Shown here: positions 15,423 to 21,858 of the stretch, one piece after another
Position numbering within the stretch: position 1 is the stretch's first letter
Layout of the letters: each line of letters starts with the position of its first letter
Origin: CAYLRF01 sp964385995
Lineage (GTDB): Bacteria > Bacillota > Clostridia > Lachnospirales > Lachnospiraceae
DNA: 21,858 nt
Direction of reading: 5' to 3'
Assembly: GCA_964385995.1 (NCBI GenBank)
Contig: CAYLRF010000028.1
Coordinates: forward strand, 1 to 21,858
Made by a program: the position numbers and the translations under genes
Notes under the pieces: generated by a model
Seen by the model: only the letters and a program-made list of their open reading frames with translations
The model's database searches: none
Told to the model about the DNA's origin: nothing

Positions 15423-15984
15423 AGCCGAGTTTATGGAGCGGCTGGAAAGACTGCTCATGGATATCCCGAAAAATGACAGGCAGGACGCGATAGACTATTA
15501 CAACGACTACTTCGATGAGGCCGGGGCGGAAAATGAGGCGGCGGTAATGGGAGAGCTTGGAAGTCCCGAGAAAGTCGCGGCCATGATAAAAGGCGAAACG
15601 CGAGAGGAAGAGGAAGGCAAAACGCGTGGTGAAGAGGAGCCTCCGCGCCCGTCTCGCGATGAAAAACCCGCCGTATCCCCGGCCCGCGTCCTTTCCGTCG
15701 GCATGGTGCTGCTTCTCATGGCGGCGCTTGCCTGCGGAGCTGCGACGTGCGTTGGTCTGGGATTTTTGATGGCGGCGACGGGTTTTATGAGGATGGCGCG
15801 CAGTACCGAGGTGGGATTTATGACGGCAGGAGCGGGATTTCTCATGCTCGCGGCCGGAGTGCTTCTCGCCCTGCTTTTGGCGATCGTCACGGTAAAGCTT
15901 TTGCCGAAGGTATTTCCGGAGGCGGGCGTATGGATGCGAAACTTAAGAAGCGGTCATAAGGATGAAGAGGAAGGAAAGGAGTAA
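15415..15984 (+). CDS. HAAS-domain (DUF1700-like) membrane protein
   Basis: I chose the ATG at 15415, which overlaps the padR stop by 8 bp and starts the recognisable domain, giving 189 residues. The N-terminal HAAS region (MNRAEFMERLERLLMDIPKN, then DAIDYYNDYFDEAG and ELGSPEKVA) is a small helical domain found next to PadR regulators. A charged Glu/Arg-rich linker follows (about 60-90), then two to three membrane helices (about 97-165) and a short cytoplasmic tail. In studied operons HAAS proteins are thought to link the regulator to a membrane signal; the mechanism here is not known. Coupled translation with padR supports joint function. Confidence 0.85.
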   Translation: MNRAEFMERLERLLMDIPKNDRQDAIDYYNDYFDEAGAENEAAVMGELGSPEKVAAMIKGETREEEEGKTRGEEEPPRPSRDEKPAVSPARVLSVGMVLLLMAALACGAATCVGLGFLMAATGFMRMARSTEVGFMTAGAGFLMLAAGVLLALLLAIVTVKLLPKVFPEAGVWMRNLRSGHKDEEEGKE

Positions 15985-15991
15985 TAAGGAG

Positions 15992-16780
15992 ATGAAAAAG
16001 GGTGTTAAGGCGTTATTGATCGTGGCGGGAAGCCTCGCGGCGGTGGGAATCATCTGCGTGGCGGTGGCGGTAGGCGTAAGAGTAGGAAGATCACAGTCGG
16101 ACGGGAACAAGGGAGACACCGCGGGCGGTTCGACGGTGACTCCGGGAGGCTCACCGGGAGGCAGTCAGCAAGGCCAGGGAGGGACGTCAGGCGGCGCGGT
16201 CGGCGATTTGGGCGGAGACACATATACTCAGGACGTATCGTCCGTGCGCGGAGTCGACGTGGAAATCGGTAAGGGCAACCTCACTGTATCCTACGCGGAC
16301 GTCGCCGCCATCACGGTCAATCAGGATTCCTCAAATAAATATCGCTGCTACGTGGAAGAGGGCGAGCTGCATGTCGACGGAGGCTCAGGCCTCGGAGGCG
16401 GCGGGCAGGTCAGCGTACAGATACCTCAGGGGACGGTGCTTGGCAAGCTTGACATCGAGATAGGCTCCGGCTCGGCTGCCGTAGATGCCATATCCGTAAA
16501 TTCCCTTAGCGTGGATGTCGAGTCCGGAAGCGCCGTTCTCACCGGGGTCGACGCGGGAAATATCAGCGCCGACGCGAGCAGAGGCACCGTCACCATGCAG
16601 CTTGCGGGCGCGGCGGCGGATTACAGATATGACGCCGAGTGCGAGGGAAGCGGCAGTATAACCGTCGGCGCCGACGTGATAAGCGGCAGAGCGCGCAGAT
16701 CCGGCGGGGCAAACGGCGCCTCGAAATATCTGGAGCTTGACGCCGAGTCAGGGAAGATCGAGATCACATTCGCTCAGTAA
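15992..16780 (+). CDS. DUF4097-type membrane-anchored beta-helix protein
   Basis: I placed the start at the ATG at 15992, with AAAGGAG (15975-15981) ten bases upstream. The in-frame ATG at 15962 would add ten charged residues and overlap the previous gene. This gives 262 residues. One N-terminal signal-anchor helix is followed by a Gly/Ser/Thr/Gln-rich tether (about 35-75), then a repetitive DUF4097-like body of short strands (DVEIGKGNLTVSYADV, LDIEIGSGSAAVDAISVNSL, VDVESGSAVLTGVDAGNI). Such proteins (LiaG-like) sit on the outer membrane face and are tied to cell-envelope stress operons. It is the last gene of the padR operon. No catalytic residues are apparent. Confidence 0.85.
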   Translation: MKKGVKALLIVAGSLAAVGIICVAVAVGVRVGRSQSDGNKGDTAGGSTVTPGGSPGGSQQGQGGTSGGAVGDLGGDTYTQDVSSVRGVDVEIGKGNLTVSYADVAAITVNQDSSNKYRCYVEEGELHVDGGSGLGGGGQVSVQIPQGTVLGKLDIEIGSGSAAVDAISVNSLSVDVESGSAVLTGVDAGNISADASRGTVTMQLAGAAADYRYDAECEGSGSITVGADVISGRARRSGGANGASKYLELDAESGKIEITFAQ

Positions 16781-16811
16781 TAATAGAGTAATAAAAGTCA
16801 TGTACGAAAAT

Positions 16812-16831
16812 ATTTTCCGATGATGGAAAAT
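16812..16831. promoter_or_regulatory. 20-bp dyad upstream of the oxidoreductase promoter
   Basis: ATTTTCC (16812-16818) and GGAAAAT (16825-16831) are perfect inverted arms with a 6-bp centre. The dyad ends 4 bp before the -35 box. Its centre lies 26 bp from that of a second 6-bp-centred dyad in the promoter. Confidence 0.5.
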
Positions 16832-16835
16832 GTGA

Positions 16836-16864
16836 TTGACGGGAAATGCCTCCCGTGCTATCCT
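16836..16864 (+). promoter_or_regulatory. Oxidoreductase promoter with operator-like dyad in the spacer
   Basis: TTGACG (16836-16841) and TATCCT (16859-16864) have a 17-bp spacer. The dyad ACGGGA-AATGCC-TCCCGT (16839-16856) fills the spacer and overlaps the -35, a classic repressor position. Confidence 0.6.
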
Positions 16865-16889
16865 TTCCGCGAATTTAAGGAGAGGATCT

Positions 16890-16921
16890 CGGCGCGAGGG
16901 GCATTTTGCCGTTTCGCGCCG
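16890..16921 (+). promoter_or_regulatory. GC-rich leader hairpin of the oxidoreductase mRNA
   Basis: CGGCGCGA (16890-16897) pairs perfectly with TCGCGCCG (16914-16921), and an inner GGC-ATTTT-GCC pair extends the stem. It lies about 20 nt into the predicted transcript, right after an AAGGAGAGG stretch (16878-16886) that has no start codon. A weak GGTTTTAC follows, so a transcription attenuator is possible but not well supported. Confidence 0.45.
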
Positions 16922-17014
16922 CGGACATCGCCTTGGTTTTACGACACGTTTGACGAGAGATTTACGAGACGCGTAGTTTGCGGAACGCTCGGGGCTTAAA
17001 GGAGGATTCTTACG

Positions 17015-18151
17015 ATGAAGGACGGGAAACTTAAGGTAGTCTTGGCGGGGCTCGGATTCGGGGGCAGTTTCGCTCCGATATGGCTTGCTCACCCTGACGT
17101 ATACAGCGTCGGATTTTGCGAGCCGGATCAGACGAAACTTAAGAAGTTCACGGACGCTTACCCGGCGGCCGAAGTATACGCGAGCCTTGAGGACGCGCTC
17201 GCGGACGACGATGTGGACGCCGTGCATTTGGTGACGCCCATTCCGGATCACGCGCGGCAGACGGTGCAGGTGCTTGAGGCCGGGAAACACTGCGCGTGCA
17301 CAGTGCCGATGGCCACATCTCTGGATGACATCCGCTCCATTTTCGCCGCGGTGCGCAAGTCCGGGAAGAACTACATGATGATGGAGACGACGCTCTACAC
17401 CTATCATTATTTTTATATCCGCCACATGATAGACTCAGGCGAGCTTGGGCGCGTCCAGTTCGTGAGAGGAAGCCACTATCAGGATATGGAAAATTGGCCG
17501 GATTACTGGACGGGGCTTCCGCCTTTCTGGTACGGGACCCACGCCATCGCCCCGCTTGTCTGCATATCGGGAAGCCGGGTGGAGCGCGTCTCATGCCTGG
17601 GCTCCGGAACCATGCGCCCCGAGCTTACGCGAAAATACGGCAATCCGTATCCGGTAGAGACCACGCATCTGAAATTCGCTAACGGTCTGGCGGGCGAGGC
17701 CACGCGGTCACTTTTTGAGACGGCCCGCAGGTATCAGGAAGGCCTCTTCGTATACGGAAGCAAAAAATCGTTTGAATGGGGATTTTCAGACGGGAAGCCG
17801 CCCTTTATCGAGACACTGGAGCCAAACAGTGAGGGAAGCCGCGGCATGAACGTATCCGCCGAGGCGATTGACCTGCCTAATTTCTATGAAGATCTGCCGG
17901 AGCCGCTGTGGAAATATACCGTCGGGAAGAATTATGACAATACCAACCCGCAGGACTCGCTTCGAAAAGGAGCCGGCGCCGGACATCACGGCGCGCACGC
18001 GCATATGGTAAATGAGTTCGCGCGAAGCATTTTAGACGGGCGCAGGGCGTGGACGGATGAGGTTCTCGCCGCGAATATCACGGCGGCGGGTATCTGCTCG
18101 CACGAGTCCGCCATGCGTGACGGCGAGTGGGTGACGGTGCCGACGTTCTAG
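17015..18151 (+). CDS. Gfo/Idh/MocA-family NAD(P)-dependent oxidoreductase
   Basis: This 378-residue cytoplasmic enzyme probably oxidises or reduces a sugar, inositol or sugar-acid derivative. The N-terminal Rossmann fold has GLGFGG at residues 12-17 and an acidic FCEPD at the end of strand two, favouring NAD. The C-terminal alpha/beta domain contains GTHAIAPL with a conserved-type His. The usual EKP motif of the family is replaced by Thr96-Val97-Pro98 (CACTVPMATS), so the Lys that normally contacts cofactor and substrate is missing; a subset of family members has such a change. AAAGGAGG (16998-17005) precedes the ATG. It stands alone behind a regulated-looking promoter and converges with the next gene across 15 bp. 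Substrate cannot be named from sequence. Confidence 0.87.
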   Translation: MKDGKLKVVLAGLGFGGSFAPIWLAHPDVYSVGFCEPDQTKLKKFTDAYPAAEVYASLEDALADDDVDAVHLVTPIPDHARQTVQVLEAGKHCACTVPMATSLDDIRSIFAAVRKSGKNYMMMETTLYTYHYFYIRHMIDSGELGRVQFVRGSHYQDMENWPDYWTGLPPFWYGTHAIAPLVCISGSRVERVSCLGSGTMRPELTRKYGNPYPVETTHLKFANGLAGEATRSLFETARRYQEGLFVYGSKKSFEWGFSDGKPPFIETLEPNSEGSRGMNVSAEAIDLPNFYEDLPEPLWKYTVGKNYDNTNPQDSLRKGAGAGHHGAHAHMVNEFARSILDGRRAWTDEVLAANITAAGICSHESAMRDGEWVTVPTF

Positions 18152-18166
18152 GCGGGCGGTGATTCA

Positions 18167-19882
18167 TTATCCTTTTGTCTCCACCGCCACCCTGCAGACT
18201 TTCCCGCGGCAGGCGATACCGTATTTGCGGATTTTAAGTACATTTACGTCATCGGTGCGGTCGAAGGCGTCGGCGTAGCGCATTTTTTCGATCTGCCCGA
18301 GGGCGTCGGCGCAGGCGCGGTCAAAATCTCCGTCCCGCGCGTACTTCATCTCGATCACGATCCCTGTCGCCGCGTCCGCGGATTTCGCGAGAATGTCCGC
18401 GTATCCCGCGCCTGCCTCCCGATTTGAGAGGACGGACATCTTTCCTGTCGCGCTCATGATGCCGAGAAGAAGACCGTGGTAGAAATTTTCCTGTTGTTCG
18501 GCTCTCGTTCCCGTGTCGCGTATGCTGATGGTTTTTCGAAGGTAATCGTTAAAGAGTTTTTCCACTGTCGCCGCGTCGCCGTCTGTCAGCGCGTCATAAA
18601 AACGGTCCAAATCGGTGGTATCGCCTCGCACGATTTTGTCGAACCAGGTCTGTATCTGCTCGACATAAACGTCCCTTACCTCCCTGTTCGGAATCGCGAG
18701 GGTCATTTTGCGCCCGTTATCGTAAGTGTCCTCCTTTGTTTCCCTCGACGTCAGATATCCGGTCATGTACAGGAGACTCCACAGGTTATTTACATTATCG
18801 TAGATCTCGGGATACGTGAGGTTCTCCGTTATCTCTTTCTCGATCGTGCCTCCCGCCACCAGCGTTTCGATATCCCGTTTCGTGGAGGCGTCCGCTTTTT
18901 CGATGATTTTTTTCACCGCGTCGTTGCCGCTCGAATTTATCCAATGGTTCTGCGGCTTTTTCGCGGGGTTCGTAAGCAGCGCGTCGCATTGATTTAAGAC
19001 GTCCCACGGACAGTAGAGGCGCGCTTTTCCGAAACGATAGCCGTCGTACCATTCTTTCAGCTCGTCGTAATGGTCGGACAGGTCATAATACCTAAGAAGA
19101 TCCCGCACCTGCCCGTCGGTAAAACCGAAAAATTCCTCGCAGCGTTCGTCGGAAACAGACAGCGTCAGCAGATTGTTCAGGCCGGTGAAAATGCTCTCCT
19201 TCGAGATTCGCAGGCACCCTGTGAGGACGGCGAACTTCAGGGAAGGATTTGTCTTAAGAGCCGCACCGAGAAGCCCCCGGATGACGGAAAGCATTTTCTC
19301 ATAGTAGCCGTGAGCGTGCGCCTTTGACAGGGGGACGTCGTACTCGTCGATAAGAAGTATGGTCTTTTTCCCATAGTGCTTTTTCAAAAGCTCACTCAAA
19401 AGCTTCAGGCTGTGGCAGAGAGTTCCCTCGCTCATTTTCGTATTCAGAAGCTCCGCAAACGATTCCCTGTCATATTCATCCAGCTTCTTACTGTCACGCA
19501 GGAAAATAAACTTTTTCGCCGTGTCTTTTATAAGAATCGCGGCTCTCTCAAACGCCGCATCATAGTTGTCCGCGTCAATTTCTTTCAGAGTGAGAAAAAT
19601 CACCGGGTATTTTCCCATGTATTTTTCGCAAAGTTCTGTATCCTTCGTGATTTCAAGTCCGCGAAACAGTGATTTATCCGCGCCGATGGCGAAGAAATTC
19701 GCGAGCATACTCATGTTAAGCGTCTTTCCGAATCGCCTCGGCCTCGTAAAGACTGTTGCTTCGGCACGGCTCTCGCAGAGTTTTCGTATCAGTTCTGTCT
19801 TATCGACGTAGTAACAGCCTTCTTTTCTAAGCTCCGCGAAATCATCCAGCCCGATGGGGAGAAATTTTCTGTTTTGTTCCAT
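18167..19882 (-). CDS. AAA-ATPase-like protein with C-terminal PD-(D/E)XK nuclease domain
   Basis: I chose the ATG at 19882: GGAGG (complement of 19892-19896) precedes it by 9 nt and the family N-terminus starts there (FLPIGLDDFAELR). This gives 571 residues. The N-terminal domain (AAA-ATPase-like, PF09820 type) has a P-loop variant RPRRFGKT at about 48-55 and a Walker B ILLIDEYD at about 175-182. The C-terminal DUF1703-like domain carries a nuclease-type set: Asp496 (YADIL), Glu511 and Lys513 (IEMKY). Proteins of this type occur in many copies in gut anaerobes and Bacteroidetes; their biological role is not established, and defence or mobile-element control has only been suggested. It lies on the opposite strand to its surface-gene neighbours and looks like an independent cargo gene. 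Confidence 0.88.
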   Translation of the reverse strand: MEQNRKFLPIGLDDFAELRKEGCYYVDKTELIRKLCESRAEATVFTRPRRFGKTLNMSMLANFFAIGADKSLFRGLEITKDTELCEKYMGKYPVIFLTLKEIDADNYDAAFERAAILIKDTAKKFIFLRDSKKLDEYDRESFAELLNTKMSEGTLCHSLKLLSELLKKHYGKKTILLIDEYDVPLSKAHAHGYYEKMLSVIRGLLGAALKTNPSLKFAVLTGCLRISKESIFTGLNNLLTLSVSDERCEEFFGFTDGQVRDLLRYYDLSDHYDELKEWYDGYRFGKARLYCPWDVLNQCDALLTNPAKKPQNHWINSSGNDAVKKIIEKADASTKRDIETLVAGGTIEKEITENLTYPEIYDNVNNLWSLLYMTGYLTSRETKEDTYDNGRKMTLAIPNREVRDVYVEQIQTWFDKIVRGDTTDLDRFYDALTDGDAATVEKLFNDYLRKTISIRDTGTRAEQQENFYHGLLLGIMSATGKMSVLSNREAGAGYADILAKSADAATGIVIEMKYARDGDFDRACADALGQIEKMRYADAFDRTDDVNVLKIRKYGIACRGKVCRVAVETKG

Positions 19883-20030
19883 TATCCGCGGCCTCCGTTT
19901 CACGTCCTTGTCCTTCATCCTTATTTTAATTCAGATTTTACCCTGTGTTAAGCGAAATTTGCAGGCTCTCAAATTCCCATCCAAATTGCCGAAAATCGTT
20001 AAAAACATATCAAACCCCCGATTTTATTTT

Positions 20031-20082
20031 CAAACGCTTTCGAATATGAGCGTTTGGGGGTCAAAAACATGAACATTGTTCA
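20031..20082. promoter_or_regulatory. Two dyads in the divergent spacer 19883-20204
   Basis: CAAACGC (20031-20037) and GCGTTTG (20050-20056) are perfect arms 12 bp apart. ACCCCC (20014-20019) can pair with GGGGGT (20056-20061) around them. A second dyad, TGAACATTGTTCA, lies at 20070-20082, some 25 bp before the -35 box of the next gene. The rest of this 322-bp divergent spacer is AT-rich, and I see no gene in it. Confidence 0.5.
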
Positions 20083-20107
20083 CGATTGCTCAACTTTTAT
20101 ATATACC

Positions 20108-20139
20108 TTGACAAAGCAAGGGGGGGGGGGGGTTAATAT
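20108..20139 (+). promoter_or_regulatory. Promoter with poly-G spacer (candidate phase-variable switch)
   Basis: A consensus TTGACA (20108-20113) is followed by AAGCAA, 13 G and then TTAATAT. The best -10, TAATAT (20134-20139), sits at a 20-bp spacing (19 bp for TTAATA at 20133), which is too long. Loss of about three G would restore the optimal 17 bp. The predicted start is about 60 nt before the ATG at 20205. Confidence 0.6.
20120..20132 (+). repeat. 13-G homopolymer between -35 and -10
   Basis: There are thirteen consecutive G on the coding strand, the same length as the run at 6564-6576. The run makes up most of the promoter spacer of the 20205 lipoprotein gene. Confidence 0.85.
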
Positions 20140-20204
20140 GGTGCGGTAAATAAGACGCGTCGGCGGTCTGAGGTAAATTACGGAAAACGGAGGATGAGCG
20201 GGTC

Positions 20205-21368
20205 ATGTTCGTGAACTTGTTTGCCAGAATGAGAGATGTCGTAAGGACCGGGGGAGGCGGCATAAAGCTTAAGAGGGATGTCGCAAAGTCTGATAAAGAT
20301 GTCGCAGGGTCCGAAAAAGCCGCCATAAGGGGGAGTTCGGCGGGAAGAAGTCTTTTCGGCCCCGTCTGCAGGGTGACCGCTCTGCTTCTTGCGTTTACCC
20401 TCTGCGTGTGCGCCTGCGGTAAGAAAAAAGACACTGCCGAGGACGGGAAGAGTAAAGGCACTTCTTCAAGCTCCGCGAGCAAAAAGCCGGGTTCGGGGAG
20501 CGCGGGTTCCGATACCGACGGGCAGGAGGCCACATCCCCTGTCATTACTTATTCCACGGAAGAGGAGGCCGTCACTCAGAAGATAACGGATCCGAATTTC
20601 AATCTCGCGTCCGCCCTGCGCACGGCCAGATATTTTAAGGGTGACGTCGAGAAGATCGCGGAGGTGCCCTACCCCTCGAAATATCCTGGCCTTGGCATAA
20701 GGACGCCTCAGGGAGGCTGCTTTGACGGGAGGTATTGGTATCAGGCCTTTATAAACGCGATAAATTACGGCCAGGAGCTGGAAAATCCCGACGTCGTGGT
20801 TAAGTACGACACAGTGACGGGACAGGTCGTCGCCGAGTCGGACGTGATTAAGATGAATCACGCGAACGACATCGCGTACAATCCCCGAACCAACGAGCTG
20901 GTCGTGGCCCACTGCATGGGGCCGGGGAACCTGATCTCCGTACTTGACGCGGACACGCTGAAATTAAAGCGCGGTCCGATAGACATCAAATTTAACATTA
21001 ACGCCATAGATTACAACGCGAAGCGCAATCAGTACGTCGCGCTGCTCGCCGCCACGAATAATTTCGGATTTCTGGATGCGAATTTCCAGTGGGTCGGAGA
21101 AATCTGCGACGGCTGGACGACGGCGCTTAACTACACTACGCAGGGCATTTGCTGTGATGACAATTACATCTATCACGGGATGTACAATCCGAACTGTATC
21201 GTGGTATACGACTGGAACGGCAATTTCGTGACCTGTATCACGCTCGATAAGGTCAACGGCGAGACGGAAAACATGACCGTGATAGGAAACGACGTGTATC
21301 TGGGGATTACGGACTCGTTTCTTACGATATACAAATTAAAGTCGATCACGGTGGATACCGACCGCTAG
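20205..21368 (+). CDS. Lipoprotein with propeller-like repetitive body, function unknown
   Basis: I do not recognise a named family. The 387-residue protein has an unusually long basic N-terminus (about 53 residues with a 7-residue tandem repeat), a hydrophobic stretch (56-67) and a lipobox-like CVCAC (Cys71). A Ser/Gly/Lys tether follows (about 75-110). The body (about 130-387) has recurring strand pairs such as VVKYDTVTGQVV, DIAYNPRTNELVVAH, AIDYNAKRNQYVAL and VVYDWNGNF, which suggests a beta-propeller with 5-6 blades. GGAGG (20189-20193) lies 11 nt before the ATG; an in-frame ATG at 20229 is an alternative. Its promoter contains a 13-G run. The ABC permease gene starts 195 bp downstream, so a link to sugar uptake or sensing is possible but weak. 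Confidence 0.7.
   Translation: MFVNLFARMRDVVRTGGGGIKLKRDVAKSDKDVAGSEKAAIRGSSAGRSLFGPVCRVTALLLAFTLCVCACGKKKDTAEDGKSKGTSSSSASKKPGSGSAGSDTDGQEATSPVITYSTEEEAVTQKITDPNFNLASALRTARYFKGDVEKIAEVPYPSKYPGLGIRTPQGGCFDGRYWYQAFINAINYGQELENPDVVVKYDTVTGQVVAESDVIKMNHANDIAYNPRTNELVVAHCMGPGNLISVLDADTLKLKRGPIDIKFNINAIDYNAKRNQYVALLAATNNFGFLDANFQWVGEICDGWTTALNYTTQGICCDDNYIYHGMYNPNCIVVYDWNGNFVTCITLDKVNGETENMTVIGNDVYLGITDSFLTIYKLKSITVDTDR
20277..20318 (+). repeat. 21-bp tandem coding repeat before the signal peptide
   Basis: Two 21-bp units (20277-20297 and 20298-20318) encode DVAKSDK and DVAGSEK in the pre-signal segment of the lipoprotein. Confidence 0.75.
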
Positions 21369-21495
21369 GGCGCGGACGGGAAAATCGGACAGAATAACGG
21401 ACGGGATAAGTAAAAAGAGCGCATCGTTACGTAAAAACATCAAACGGGCGGCGCGGGGAAATAATCCCGACGTTAGATCGAATATGTCAGAGGGC

Positions 21496-21543
21496 AAAGC
21501 CGAGAGCGATTCGTGAAGTTAAAGGGAAGCGAAAAGCCGAGAG
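21496..21543 (+). repeat. 37-bp imperfect direct repeat upstream of the ABC permease gene
   Basis: AAAGCCGAGAG occurs at 21496-21506 and 21533-21543, each followed by a related GTGAA-AGG(G)AAG stretch. The second copy contributes the AAAGGAAG ribosome binding site (21551-21558). No promoter could be fixed confidently in 21369-21563. Confidence 0.55.
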
Positions 21544-21563
21544 GGAAGTGAAAGGAAGACGAA

Positions 21564-21858
21564 ATGGTTCGCAGCAAGAGCAAGGTAAGAAGACTTCTCC
21601 CGTATTTTATACTCGCGCCGTCGATGGCGCTCTTCGTGATGTTCGTCTACTATCCGTTCGCGAAGACGATCGTGACATCTTTCGCGAATACCACGGAGAT
21701 AGGAAATTTCGTGTCTTGGGCCGGGGTCACGCATTGGGTCAAGGTTCTCACGGAGTACGATTTCTGGCAGACCACGGCGAATACCTTCATCCTCGCTGTG
21801 GTATGCCTTTTGATAGAGTTTCTCGTATCGTTTCTTTTCGCCTTTTTAAGTATCAGGG
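21564..21858 (+). CDS. Sugar-type ABC transporter permease, N-terminal part (3' truncated by window edge)
   Basis: The ATG at 21564 follows AAAGGAAG by 5 nt, and the frame is open to the last base, giving 98 visible residues. A short basic start (MVRSKSKVRRLLPY) is followed by a first membrane helix (FILAPSMALFVMFVYYPF) and then KTIVTSFANT. After VTHWVKVLTEYDFWQTTANT a second helix begins (FILAVVCLLIEFLVSFLFAF). This is the pattern of MalF/UgpA-like permeases of carbohydrate ABC importers (CUT1). Partner permease, ATPase and binding protein would lie beyond the window. The preceding lipoprotein does not look like a standard solute-binding protein. Confidence 0.82.
   Translation, partial: MVRSKSKVRRLLPYFILAPSMALFVMFVYYPFAKTIVTSFANTTEIGNFVSWAGVTHWVKVLTEYDFWQTTANTFILAVVCLLIEFLVSFLFAFLSIR

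Noticed and set aside
16806..16817. GAAAATATTTTC palindrome after the DUF4097 gene, considered as a terminator
   Set aside because: It is AT-only in the stem with no T-run, and it overlaps the better ATTTTCC-N6-GGAAAAT dyad upstream of the next promoter.

Overview
The window looks like a chromosomal segment of a Gram-positive anaerobe of the Clostridia, most likely a Lachnospiraceae-type genome that is GC-rich by eye. The grounds are AAGGAGG-type ribosome binding sites, sigma-A-like TTGACA/TATAAT promoters, an LPXTG-class surface protein with its sortase, several lipoproteins, a PadR-HAAS-DUF4097 operon and a YG/GW-type cell-wall-binding repeat protein. The assignment rests on gene content, not on a phylogenetic marker. 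There are no rRNA, tRNA, CRISPR or complete insertion-sequence features that I can see.

Layout. Bases 2-4382: the 3' part of a very large sortase-anchored, pilin-like protein (LPFTG) overlapping a class C-like sortase gene. 4423-6318: an extended -10 promoter, a transglutaminase-like lipoprotein and a lipoprotein related to trigger factor (FKBP plus C-terminal chaperone domain). 6319-9956: a 340-bp control region with a repeated dyad and a 13-G tract, then an AlgI-type membrane O-acyltransferase and an AlgJ/AlgX-like SGNH protein, the usual pair for exopolysaccharide O-acetylation. 10202-12735: a small lipoprotein and a cell-wall-binding protein with about 20 GW repeats and a C-terminal transglutaminase-like domain. 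13012-14390: cysK converging on an Rrf2 regulator. 14391-15095: a 705-bp repeat-rich spacer carrying a promoter and a perfect palindrome for the next operon. 15096-16780: padR, a HAAS-domain membrane protein and a DUF4097 protein. 17015-18151: a Gfo/Idh/MocA oxidoreductase behind a promoter containing dyads and a structured leader. 18167-19882 (minus strand): an AAA-ATPase-like/PD-(D/E)XK protein. 20205-21368: a lipoprotein with a propeller-like repetitive body. 21564-end: the start of a sugar-type ABC transporter permease.

Taken together, most genes build or modify the cell surface: a covalently anchored fibrous protein, its sortase, an extracytoplasmic foldase, two transglutaminase-fold proteins, polysaccharide acetylation and a wall-binding repeat protein. 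The most striking feature is the placement of homopolymeric G runs. One 13-G run lies inside the -35/-10 spacer of the 20205 lipoprotein promoter. A second 13-G run abuts the -35 box of the O-acyltransferase promoter. A 9-G run lies inside the wall-binding gene. All three are on the coding strand of surface genes, which suggests a set of phase-variable surface loci. A second theme is the abundance of short two- or three-copy direct duplications (21 to about 80 bp) in the spacers and at low-complexity gene ends.
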